From Chondrus crispus (Eukaryota > Rhodophyta > Florideophyceae > Gigartinales > Gigartinaceae), in assembly GCF_000350225.1 (NCBI RefSeq), contig NW_005179007.1, positions 1 through 64,000 on the forward strand: a stretch of 64,000 nucleotides of DNA. The letters are read 5' to 3'. Below the pieces are notes generated by a model. The model saw only the letters and a program-made list of their open reading frames with translations. It ran no database searches and was not told where the DNA came from. Below are positions 45,393 to 57,543 of this stretch, one piece after another. The first letter of the stretch is position 1; the number at the start of each line of letters is the position of its first letter. The translations under genes and the position numbers were made by a program.

Positions 45393-48300
45393 GTAGTGCC
45401 AGAAGTTGGCGACTCAAAGTAAATCGGTACCCAATCCTTCAACTTCACCTCATCAACCGTCCTTCGAATCCCCTTCGCCCCGCTGACCTACCATTACCGA
45501 TACCCTCGCTCTTGGTGAAAGGCTTGTGCCATTGGAAATCTGACTTGAGCGAGGGTCCGACCAAGAATCGTCGAGAGACGAAACACTGATCCTCGGGGAG
45601 GATCACAGTGTACTGGTCTAGTCGTCGTTTCCGCCGCCGTCTCATCGCCGCCGCCGTTCGTTTTGTTCTATCGCCGTCTACTTGCTGTCGTTATCATCTT
45701 GGTCGTCCGTCTCCGTCTACCTGCTGTCGTTTCAACTTGGTGGATCTTCTTCGTGTCTGTTGCAGCTTGGTCTTGGCAATCGTTGTGTGAGCTGTGGGTG
45801 TAGTCCCTAGTCTTCAACTTCACCTCATCAACCGTCCTTCGAATCCCCTTCGCCCCGCTGACCTACCATTACCGATACCCTCGCTCTTGGTGAAAGGCTT
45901 GTGCCATTGGAAATCTGACTTGAGCGAGGGTCCGACCAAGAATCGTCGAGAGACGAAACACTGATCCTCGGGGAGGATCACAGTGTACTGGTCTAGTCGA
46001 TCCGCACTCTGCCTTCGGGAGGTGCGTCGGCGGTGTGGGTAACGCTCTCGGTATTAGCCCTATAGATACGACTTCGGTCCCCTGGGTGAAGAGAATACGT
46101 GCCAAACACTGAACCTCTCACTATACGTGTATAAGGTCGCGTACCTTGATTAAGTTCGCACGGAAGAGGGTGACCCTAGGCGTGATTGTGAACAAATCAC
46201 ACGAGTACGACGAAGGCAGTTTCATTCTTGTGTTGTGGGAAACCTCATTGGGGTAGTACCGTATCAAGTTTGGACAAGCCGATTTCGGTTGCAGGGACCG
46301 TTCGCGGTAGTGACCAAAAGTCCTGGTTCGTCTACAGGCAAAGTGTTGTGCTTACTCGTGGCACGTTTGATTTAGTTCACAGTCGAAAGACCCGCACTGG
46401 CCGACATACAGGGGTAGCGCCCTAAGGCAATTTTAAGAAGAATACGCTTGTTCCACTCCGCCGGGAACAAGCACCAAGAACGTTTCCGAGTAATCGCTAC
46501 AAACTTCTTATACGGGTGGGCTTGCCATTGTGTTGACTATCGGTTAACGGCTTGGGATCCCGGAACAGAAGACCTTGTATCCTCGAAGGGTACATCCATT
46601 CGGCGAAATGGATGACCAAAGCTCTGGATCGGTCAGAATCGAGAAGCTGACCGCATCTAACTTTTACATCTGGAAGCAGAAAATCCAGCTACTGTTTGCT
46701 CTCCGAGATGTCGATCAATACGTTTTGATGATATCCCGGAGAATGCGACGTCAGATGACCGGAGAAAATGGATGCGTCGTGACGCAAAAGCAAAGGCAGT
46801 CATCGGACTCACGCTTTCTGATGACTACTTGCAACATGTGCGAGGGTGTAGCAGTGCGAAAGAGACATGGGAAGCAATTCTGAATGTGTTTGAGCGTCAT
46901 ACTTTGCTCAACAAACTTGCCGCCCGTCGCAACTTTTACACTGTATCTATGCTCCCATCCGAGAAAGTGCTTGTGTTCATCAATCGTGTGAAGCAACTTG
47001 CTGCCAGATTGCAGTCAATGAGTGTTGAGATTGACGATAAAGAAATTGCAATGGCTGTGTTGAATGGCTTGCCTCCACGATTCGATAACTTGATTGTTGC
47101 TCTTGACGCACTTGGCAATGAAGATAAAGTGTTTGGACTCGAGTTTGTGAAGAGTCGTCTGCTGCAAGAAGAACAACGAGAAAGCATGAAGACCGCTTCT
47201 GCTTCATCACCACATGCACCTGCACTTGTCAATCGTATGCCTATTCGACGCGATATGAAATGTACGAATTGCAATAGACATGGGCATACTGCAGCGCGTT
47301 GCTGGGGCAAGGACGTGAATGGGCCCCGACCTGCACCGCCAGATGGGTTTCGGTCACGCAACACTGGCTTAAAGCCAAGTGCATTCGTTTCTCGAGATGA
47401 CAATTCTACTGCTGCCTTTGCGGAGAGTGACTTTACTTGCTTGCTTTCAACTTCCACTCCAGAAAAGAGGGCTGCAAACGCAAGGTCATGGCTTGTCGAT
47501 TCCGGTTGCAGTGCTCACATTACGTTTGATCGCTCTTTGTTCGTTACGTATGAACAGATGCAATCTGGATCAGTCGAGATGGGCACGAAGGCTAGAGCTA
47601 ATGTCGCTGGTCGCGGCGAGGTAGAATTCATGTTGAACGTCAACGGTAGTCCCCATCCTTGCAAATTGTCAAACGTTTTGCATGTCCCTGATTTCGGATA
47701 CTCGCTACTGTCTGTTAGCCAAATGGTTTCAAAGGGTTTGCAAGTGTCATTTGAAAATGAAAAATGCCGCGTTACTGCAGGACCAACTGTAGTTGCCACA
47801 GCGAGTCAAGTTGGGGATTTGTACATACTTGACGTCATGAATGAAACCTTTTCTGCTCACGTAGTTACCCTGCAGACGCTACATGAACGCATGGCCCATG
47901 TTAATGTACAAGGAATCGCATCAATGATTCACAATAATGTGGTAAGTGGCATCAACGTTCGTCAAAGCGATGTCATCAGTGCAATGAATCCGAAGTCTGA
48001 CAATCACTCTCTCATTTGTCCTGCGTGTGTGTTCGGCAAAGCAACGCGATCAGTAATCCCAAAACAGCGATCATCGTCTCGAGCACAGAACTGTCTTGAC
48101 TTGGTACATTCTGACGTTTGCGGTCCGCTCGAAGTACAGTCCATTGGTGGTTCGAGATACTTCATTACATTTGTAGATGATCACTCGAACTGGGTAGTTG
48201 TGTACACGATGAGAAATAAATCTGAGGCGTTTGCAAAATACAAGTTGTATGAAAAGTTGGCTCAAACCCACACTGGTCGCAAAGTAAAGGTGCTTCGCAC

Positions 48301-50724
48301 TGATCGAGGGGGAGAGTACTTGTCGACGGAATTCAAGTCGCATTTAGATTTAAACGGTACGCAGCACCAACTCACAACGGCGTACACCCCTGAACAAAAC
48401 GGTGTGGCTGAACGTTTAAATCGAACTTTGATTGATCTTGTCCGCTCAATGCTTTCTCATAAACAGGTCAGTAAGCGATTCTGGGCCGAGGCTCTTGCCA
48501 CTTCGGTATATGTACGTAATCGAGTTACTTCACGCGCTTTGCCCGTTAATACAACTCCGCACCACATTTGGATGAATTCTACTCCAAATGTTGGCCATTT
48601 GCGAGTATTTGGGTCAAAGTGTTGGTATACATTACCAAAATTAGAGCTCCGTAAGCTGGACTTGCGAGCGCGTGAAGCAATGTTTCTTGGGTACTCGCAA
48701 TGCAGTAAGGCATACAAACTTTGGGACGGAGAGTTGAATAAAATTGTTGTGTCACGGGATGTCAAGTTTGATGAATCGACATGTGGTATGCATGACATTC
48801 CTGCACACGAAGGTGATTCAATCAACTCTGATGTTGACGTTGTACGTTGTACTGCTCGATGGCGACAATGGGAATACAGCTGATACCCCAAATACGGATG
48901 AGGTCGGTTCTGAAGCGGAGGAGGTTCTTGAAGCGGATGGTGCTCATTCTGTAAGTGAGAATGATGAAGATGAAGATGAAGATGATGTACCAACTGCCGT
49001 CGAAACTCCGAATGTCACTCCTCCAACTCCGACCCAGTGACTGCCAGTAGAACGAATGATTCCAGACCTGCGCAGCATGGTGGAGGAGCAACTTTGCAGC
49101 TGCTCTTCTTTCACATGCGCATGTCGCTATTGAAGGTCCCAAGACTTTCAACCAGGCAACCAACGGTCCTAGAGCTGCATTTTGGCAGACCGGCATTGAC
49201 AAAGAACTTGCCTCGCAGACTAAGAATCGGACTTGGAAACTTGTTCCTCGATCTGAGGCGTCAAACATCTTGACATCTAGATGGGTTTTCAATGTCAAGC
49301 AACTGCCTGATGCAAATGGCAATATAGTTGAAAGTGCAAAAGCCAGACTTGTTGCTCGTGGATTCCAGCAAGTGCAAGGTCTTGACTATACTGAGAAATA
49401 TGCCCCTGTCATAAAGTTTACCACTATTCGTCTACTTCTTGCCTTAGTTGCTCATTACGACCTCGAACTTCATCAGATGGATGTCGTGACTGCGTTTTTG
49501 AACGGCGACTTGGATGAAGACATCTACATGGAGCAACCCGAAGGGTGCATTGACAAAAGCAAAAGTGACCACGTGTGTAAACTTTTGAAAGCACTTTACG
49601 GTCTTAAACAAGCACATCGTCAATGGCATGCCAAAGTGGATGATTTCTTAATTGGTGAATTGGGATTCAAGACTTCGCGTAGTGATCCTTGTCTCTACAT
49701 TAAACGCATCCGTAACACTATCATGCTGATTGCACTTTATGTCGATGACTTGTTACTCGCCGGTAGTGATATCGATGCCATCAAATGGATGAAGGGGGAG
49801 CTTAATAAACGGTTTGAGATGAAAGACCTTGGTGAAGCAAAAGTCTGCATTGGTCTTGAAATTCAAAGGGATCGGACCGCCAAGACTTTGAGTCTCACTC
49901 AAACTATGTATGCATCAAAAGTGCTTGAGCGTTTTCGAATGTTAACGTGTAACCCTCTCTGACTCCAATGGAACAAGGTCACACAACCACGATTTCAACC
50001 GAAAACGACTCCGAAACAAATGTACCGTATCGTGAGGCAGTGGGATCCCTGATGTACTTGATGGTTGGCACTCGTCCAGACTTGGCATATGCGATTGGAA
50101 AGCTTTCTCAACATTCTGCCAACCCATGTGAGTCACACTGGGCAGGTGTGAAACGGGTAATGCGATACGTGCAAGGGACTCGAAACTTAGGAATCGTGTT
50201 TGACAATAAATCTAAATCGCCGGAGTTGTTCGGCTTCAGTGATGCTGACTGGGCCGGTTGTTCAGACTCTCGCAAATCGACCAGCGGATATGTTTTCAAG
50301 TTCTGCGGTGGAGCGATCAGTTGGAGTTCCCGGAAACAGACTGTGGTTGCAACTTCGACGTGTGAAGCTGAGTACATTGCACTATGTGAAGCGTGTAAGG
50401 AGGGGACTTGGTTGCGTCAAGTGGTTGCTGATGTTCTTGGACTTGATTCTGATCCCACGATTGTGATGGGGTGTGACAATGCAGGGACTATTTCGTATGC
50501 ACAGAATGAATCGGTCAACCGTCGTAACAAACATGTTGATGTGAAATACCACTATGTACGAGATGCAATTAAGAGAAACGTCATTTCTTTGTCACATTGC
50601 CCAACCACTTCCATGCCTGCAGATATGCTGACGAAAGCACTTGGGCGAGTTCTGTTCCAGAAGTTTGTAGAACTTCTAGGGCTTGCAGTAGCCACTTCTG
50701 GTAAAAGCATGTGACGAGGGGGAG

Positions 50725-51711
50725 TGTTGTAATTCTACGACCACATGCTGATATGCATGACACACGACGACAGGTATGACACGTGTAAAAGCACAAACAC
50801 TCCGCATGACACACGACGACAGGTATGACACGTGTAAATCGAAAACACTCCGCGTGACGAGCTGAGCAAGTTTCATTTTCAACGTGTACACGTGTGATTT
50901 CTGTACACGGTTGCACTCTACAGTACTTCAGGAGCAAGTTTGGTTTTCAACCTGTACACGTGTGAAATATGTACACGGTTGCGGTGTACAGTACAATCTG
51001 AGCATGTTTCATTTTCTCCGCCCGACACGTGTATGACCTGGACACATGTCCTCATTACACTGTCAGACGCGTACAGTACGCCTGCAGTCTTACAGACAAA
51101 GTGTGGAACCTTGGTGGCGGGTGCCTGGCACGTGCCAAAGGTTTACAGCGTCCATGGAGTGCAGCACGGGTACAGCAGGACACAAAGATACCGTTGCGCG
51201 AGTTTTCAATTCGTAAGGCAAAATGTGCACTGTTGTAATTGACAGTGGGCAGGACCTCACGAGAGATTCAGATTCATAAGGCAACGTGTGCGCTGTAAAC
51301 AGTCCTTGCAGGATTGATTTGAATTCGTAAGGCAACGTGTGAGCTGTAAACGTGCCTTACGAATTTGTGCCACGCTGGATTTGGAATAGTAAGGGAATTT
51401 GTGCTTTGCTGTGCTTTGTTGTACTGCCTTACTAATTTCTCCGTCATGACAGTGCTAATTCGTAAGGCGGTTTTCTGTTCTGTTTGTTGGGCCATCGCCA
51501 GTTTGGCTGAGTAGCAAGACGGGCACATGTGTTAGAGCCAATACATTTGTAGTATGTGTGTCGTGGTGTTTGGTAGTAGAGTTCTAGAAGATTGCAGAAG
51601 TGTATAAGTAGTCCCAGAAGTTGGCGACTCAAAGTAAATCGGTACCCAATCCTTCAACTTCACCTCATCAACCGTCCTTCGAATCCCCTTCGCCCCGCTG
51701 ACCTACCATTA
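50725..51711 (+). repeat. Copia LTR 2 of the plus array
   Basis: 987 bp. Longer than LTR 1 mainly through a short direct duplication around CACACGACGACAGG near its start (about 50760-50835). Confidence 0.85.
51603..51607 (+). promoter_or_regulatory. LTR 2 TATA box
   Basis: GTGTATAAGTA in the same position as in LTR 1. Confidence 0.55.
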
Positions 51712-54700
51712 CCGATACCCTCGCTCTTGGTGAAAGGCTTGTGCCATTGGAAATCTGACTTGAGCGAGGGTCCGACCAAGAATCGTCGAGAGACGAAACA
51801 CTGATCCTCGGGGAGGATCACAGTGTACTGGTCTAGTCGATCCGCACTCTGCCTTCGGGAGGTGCGTCGGCGGTGTGGGTAACGCTCTCGGTATTAGCCC
51901 TATAGGTACGACTTCGGTCCCCTGGGTGAAGAGAATACGTGCCTAAACACTGAACCTCTCACTATACGTGTATAAGGTCGCGTACCTTGATTAAGTTCGC
52001 ACGGAAGAGGGTGACCCTAGGCGTGATTGTGAACAAATCACACGAGTACGACGAAGGCAGTTTCATTCTTGTGTTGTGGGAAACCTCATTGGGGTAGTAC
52101 CGTATCAAGTTTGGACAAGCCGATTTCGGTTGCAGGGACCGTTCGCGGTAGTGACCAAAAGTCCTGGTTCGTCTACAGGCAAAGTGTTGTGCTTACTCGT
52201 GGCACGTTTGATTTAGTTCACAGTCGAAAGACCCGCACTGGCCGACATACAGGGGTAGCGCCCTAAGGCATTTTTAAGAAGAATACGCTTGTTCCACTCC
52301 GCCGGGAACAAGCACCAAGAACGTTTCCGAGTAATCGCTACAAACTTCTTATACGGGTGGGCTTGCCATTGTGTTGACTATCGGTTAACGGCTTGGGATC
52401 CCGGAACAGAAGACCTTGTATCCTCGAAGGGTACATCCATTCGGCGAAATGGATGACCAAAGCTCTGGATCGGTCAGAATCGAGAAGCTGACCGCATCTA
52501 ACTTTTACATCTGGAAGCAGAAAATCCAGCTACTGCTTGCTCTCCGAGATGTCGATCAATACGTTTTTGATGATATCCCGGAGAATGCGACGTCAGATGA
52601 CCGGAGAAAATGGATCCGTGGTGACGCAAAAGCAAAGGCAGTCATCGGACTCACGCTTTCTGATGACTACTTGCAACATGTGCGAGGGTGTAGCAGTGCG
52701 AAACAGACATGGGAAGCAATTCTGAATGTGTTTGAGCGTCATACTTTGCTCAACAAACTTGCCGCCCGTCGCGACTTTTACACTGTATCCATGCTCCCAT
52801 CCGAGAAAGTGCTCGTGTTCATCAATCGTGTGAAGCAACTTGCTGCCAGATTGCAGTCAATGAGTGTTGAGATTGACGATAAAGAAATTGCAATGGCTGT
52901 GTTGAATGGCTTGCCTCCACGATTCGATAACTTGATTGTTGCTCTTGACGCACTTGGCAATGAAGATAAAGTGTTTGGACTCGAGTTTGTGAAGAGTCGT
53001 CTGCTGCAAGAAGAGCAACGAGAAAGCATGAAGACCGCTTCTGCTTCATCACCACATGCACCTGCACTTGTCAATCGTATGCCTTTTCGACGCGATATGA
53101 AATGTACGAATTGCAATAGACATGGGCATACTGCAGCGCGTTGCTGGGGCAAGGACGTGAATGGGCGCCGACCTGCACCGCCAGATGGGTTTCGGTCACG
53201 CAACACTGGCTTAAAGCCAAGTGCATTCGTTTCTCGAGATGAAAATTCTACTGCTGCCTTTGCGGAGAGTGACTTTACTTGCTTGCTTTCGACTTCCACT
53301 CCAGAAAAGAGGGCTGCAAACGCAAGGTCATGGCTTGTCGATTCCGGTTGCAGCGCTCACATTACGTTTGATCGCTCTTTGTTCGTTACGTATGAACAGA
53401 TGCAATCTGGATCAGTCGAGATGGGCACGAAGGCTAGAGCTAATGTCGCTGGTCGCGGCGAGGTAGAATTCATGTTGAACGTCAACGGTAGTCCCCATCC
53501 TTGTAAATTGTCAAACGTTTTGCATGTCCCTGATTTCGGATATTCGCTACTGTCTGTTAGCCAAATGGTTTCGAAGGGTTTGCAAGTGTCATTTGAAAAT
53601 GAGAAATGCCGCGTTACTGCAGGACCAATTGTAGTTGCTACAGCGAGTCAAGTTGGGGATTTGTACATACTTGACGTCATGAATGAAACCTTTTCTGCTC
53701 ACGTAGTTACCCTGCAGACGCTACATGAACGCATGGCCCATGTTAATGTACAAGGAATCGCATCAATGATTCACAATAATGTGGTAAGTGGCATCAACGT
53801 TCGTCAAAGCGATGTCATCAGTGCAATGAATCCGAAGTCTGACAACCACTCTCCCATTTGTCCTGCGTGTGTGTTCGGCAAAGCAACGCGATCAGTAATC
53901 CCAAAACAGCGATCATCGTCTCGAGCACAGAACTGTCTTGACTTGGTACATTCTGACGTTTGCGGTCCGCTCGAAGTACAGTCCATTGGTGGTTCGAGAT
54001 ACTTCATTACATTTGTAGATGATCACTCGAACTGGGTAGTTGTGTACACGATGAGAAATAAATCTGAGGCGTTTGCAAAATACAAGTTGTATGAAAAGTT
54101 GGCTCAAACCCACACTGGTCGCAAAGTAAAGGTGCTTCGCACTGATCGAGGGGGAGAGTACTTGTCGACGGAATTCAAGTCGCATTTAGATTTAAACGGT
54201 ACGCAGCACCAACTCACAACGGCGTACACCCCTGAACAAAACGGTGTTGCTGAACGTTTAAATCGAACTTTGATTGATCTTGTCCGCTCAATGCTTTCTC
54301 ATAAACAGGTCAGTAAGCGATTCTGGGCCGAGGCTCTTGCCACTTCGGTATATGTACGTAATCGAGTTACTTCACGCGCTTTGCCCGTTAATACAACTCC
54401 GCACCACATTTGGATGAATTCTACTCCAAATGTTGGCCATTTGCGAGTATTTGGGTTAAAGTGTTGGTATACATTACCAAAATTAAAGCTCCGTAAGCTG
54501 GACTTGCGAGCGCGTAAAGCGATGTTTCTTGGGTACTCGCAATGCAGTAAGGCATACAAACTTTGGGACGGAGAGTTGAATAAAATTGTTGTGTCACGGG
54601 ATGTCAAGTTTGATGAATCGACATGTGGTATGCATGACATTCCTGCACACGAAGGTGATTCAATCAACTCTGATGTTGACGTTGTACTGCTCGATGGCGA

Positions 54701-56561
54701 CAATGGGAATACAGCTGATACCCCAAATACGGATGAGGTCGGTTCTGAAGAGGATGAAGTTTCGGAGGAGGTTCTTGAAGAGGATGGTGCTCATTCTGTA
54801 AGTGAGAATGATGAAGATGAAGATGAAGATGATGTACCAACTGCCGTCGAAACTCCGAATGTCACTCTCCAACTCCGACTCCAGCTGTGCGAAGATCGTC
54901 TCGAGTCAGCAGACCTCCCGGATCATGGTGGAGGAGCAACTCTTCTTTCACATGCGCATGTCGCTATTGAAGGTCCCAAGACTTTCAACCAGGCAACCAA
55001 CGGTCCTAGAGCTGCATTTTGGCAGACCGGCATTGACAAAGAACTTGCCTCGCAGACTAAGAATCGGACTTGGAAACTTGTTCCTCGATCTGAGGCGTCA
55101 AACATCTTGACATCTAGATGGGTTTTCAATGTCAAGCAACTGCCTGATGCAAATGGCAATATAGTTGAAAGTGCAAAAGCCAGACTTGTTGCTCGTGGAT
55201 TCCAGCAAGTGCAAGGTCTTGACTATACTGAGACATATGCCCCTGTCATAAAGTTTACCACTATTCGTCTACTTCTTGCCTTAGTTGCTCATTACGACCT
55301 CGAACTTCATCAGATGGATGTCGTGACTGCGTTTTTGAACGGCGACTTGGATGAAGACATCTACATGGAGCAACCCGAAGGGTGCATTGACAAAAGCAAA
55401 AGTGACCACGTGTGTAAACTTTTGAAAGCACTTTACGGTCTTAAACAAGCACATCGTCAATGGCATGCCAAAGTGGATGATTTCTTAATTGGTGAATTGG
55501 GATTCAAGACTTCGCGTAGTGATCCTTGTCTCTACATTAAACGCATCGGTAACACTATCATGCTGATTGCACTTTATGTCGATGACTTGTTACTCGCCGG
55601 TAGTGATATCGATGCCATCAAATGGATGAAGGGGGAGCTTAATAAACGGTTTGAGATGAAAGACCTTGGTGAAGCAAAAGTCTGCATTGGTCTTGAAATT
55701 CAAAGGGATCGGACCGCCAAGACTTTGAGTCTCACTCAAACTATGTATGCATCAAAAGTGCTTGAGCGTTTTCGAATGTTAACGTGTAACCCTCTCTGAC
55801 TCCAATGGAACAAGGTCACACAACCACGATTTCAACCGAAAACGACTCCGAAACAAATGTACCGTATCGTGAGGCAGTGGGATCCCTGATGTACTTGATG
55901 GTTGGCACTCGTCCAGACTTGGCATATGCGATTGGAAAGCTTTCTCAACATTCTGCCAACCCATGTGAGTCACACTGGGCAGGTGTGAAACGGGTAATGC
56001 GATACGTGCAAGGGACTCGAAACTTAGGAATCGTGTTTGACAATAAATCTAAATCGCCGGAGTTGTTCGGCTTCAGTGATGCTGACTGGGCCGGTTGTTC
56101 AGACTCTCGCAAATCGACCAGCGGATATGTTTTCAAGTTCTGCGGTGGAGCGATCAGTTGGAGTTCCCGGAAACAGACTGTGGTTGCAACTTCGACGTGT
56201 GAAGCTGAGTACATTGCACTATGTGAAGCGTGTAAGGAGGGGACTTGGTTGCGTCAAGTGGTTGCTGATGTTCTTGGACTTGATTCTGATCCCACGATTG
56301 TGATGGGGTGTGACAATGCAGGGACTATTTCGTATGCACAGAATGAATCGGTCAACCGTCGTAACAAACATGTTGATGTGAAATACCACTATGTACGAGA
56401 TGCAATTAAGAGAAACGTCATTTCTTTGTCACATTGCCCAACCACTTCCATGCCTGCAGATATCCTGACGAAAGCACTTGGGCGAGTTCTGTTCCAGAAG
56501 TTTGTAGAACTTCTAGGGCTTGCAGTAGCCACTTCTGGTAAAAGCATGTGACGAGGGGGAG

Positions 56562-57543
56562 TGTTGTAATTCTACGACCACATGCTGATATGCATGACAC
56601 ACGACGACAGGTATGACACGTGTAAAATCGAAAACACTCCGCGTGACGAGCTGAGCAAGTTTCATTTTCAACGTGTACACGTGTGATTTCTGTACACGGT
56701 TGTTTCATTTTCAACGTGTACACGTGTGGTTTCTGTACACGGTTGCACTCTACAGTACTTCAGGAGCAAGTTTGGTTTTCAACCTGTACACGTGTGAAAT
56801 ATGTACACGGTTGCGGTGTACAGTACAATCTGAGCATGTTTCATTTTCTCCGCCCGACACTTGTATGACCTGGACACATGTCCTCATTACACTGTCAGAC
56901 GCGTACAGTACGCCTGCAGTCTTACAGACAAAGTGTGGAACCTTGGTGGCGGGTGCCTGGCACGTGCCAAAGGTTTACAGCGTCCATGGAGTGCAGCACG
57001 GGTACAGCAGGACACAAAGATACCGTTGCGCGAGTTTTCAATTCGTAAGGCAAAATGTGCACTGTTGTAATTGACAGTGGGCAGGACCTCACGAGAGATT
57101 CAGATTCATAAGGCAACGTGTGCGCTGTAAACAGTCCTTGCAGGATTGATTTGAATTCGTAAGGCAACGTGTGAGCTGTAAACGTGCCTTACGAATTTGT
57201 GCCACGCTGGATTTGGAACAGTAAGGGAATTTGTGCTTTGCTGTGCTTTGTTGTACTGCCTCACTAATTTCTCCGTCATGACAGTGCTAATTCGTAAGGC
57301 GGTTTTCTGTTCTGTTTGTTGGGCCATCGCCAGTTTGGCTGAGTAGCAAGACGGGCACATGTGTTAGAGCCAATACATTTGTAGTATGTGTGTCGTGGTG
57401 TTTGGTAGTAGAGTTCTAGAAGATTGCAGAAGTGTATAAGTAGTCCCAGAAGTTGGCGACTCAAAGTAAATCGGTACCCAATCCTTCAACTTCACCTCAT
57501 CAACCGTCCTTCGAATCCCCTTCGCCCCGCTGACCTACCATTA
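56562..57543 (+). repeat. Copia LTR 3 of the plus array
   Basis: 982 bp. It has a short duplication of the TTTCATTTTCAACGTGTAC word (about 56659 and 56703), different from that of LTR 2. Confidence 0.85.
57435..57439 (+). promoter_or_regulatory. LTR 3 TATA box
   Basis: GTGTATAAGTA in the same position as in LTR 1. Confidence 0.55.

Larger units (their letters stand above)
39566..45496 (+). mobile_element. Plus-strand copia array, unit 1 (leader, gag-pol, LTR)
   Basis: Leader 39566-40438, gag-pol from the ATG at 40439 (MDDQSSGSV), LTR 44559-45496. Parts by rough position: gag 40440-41080, CCHC knuckle 41095-41137, protease motif LVDSG about 41330, integrase 41930-42270, reverse transcriptase with YVDD about 43575, RNase H 44080-44420. 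A polypurine tract abuts the LTR. Nearly whole in coding content, with about one break. The protein is clearly related to, but distinct from, that of the minus-strand copia, so this is a sister lineage. No LTR precedes the unit; it joins inverted SINE sequence directly. Confidence 0.9.
44559..45496 (+). repeat. Copia LTR 1 of the plus array
   Basis: 938 bp, from TGTTGTAATTC to CTACCATTA. It serves as the 3' LTR of unit 1 and the upstream LTR of unit 2. Its ends align with those of the 1,264-bp LTR family, including CGACCACATGCTG near the start. Confidence 0.85.
45497..51711 (+). mobile_element. Plus-strand copia array, unit 2
   Basis: Leader about 45497-46606, gag-pol from about 46607, LTR 50725-51711. 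It is about 330 bp longer than units 3 and 4, because its leader contains a second copy of the LTR end and hairpin 2 region (45430-45610 repeated at about 45810-46000). All copia domains are detectable, but this is the most decayed unit, with about four breaks. Confidence 0.88.
51712..57543 (+). mobile_element. Plus-strand copia array, unit 3
   Basis: Leader 51712-52448, gag-pol from the ATG at 52449, LTR 56562-57543. All domains from gag to RNase H are present in order; about one or two breaks. Its sequence in the protease-integrase region is closest to unit 4. Confidence 0.9.
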
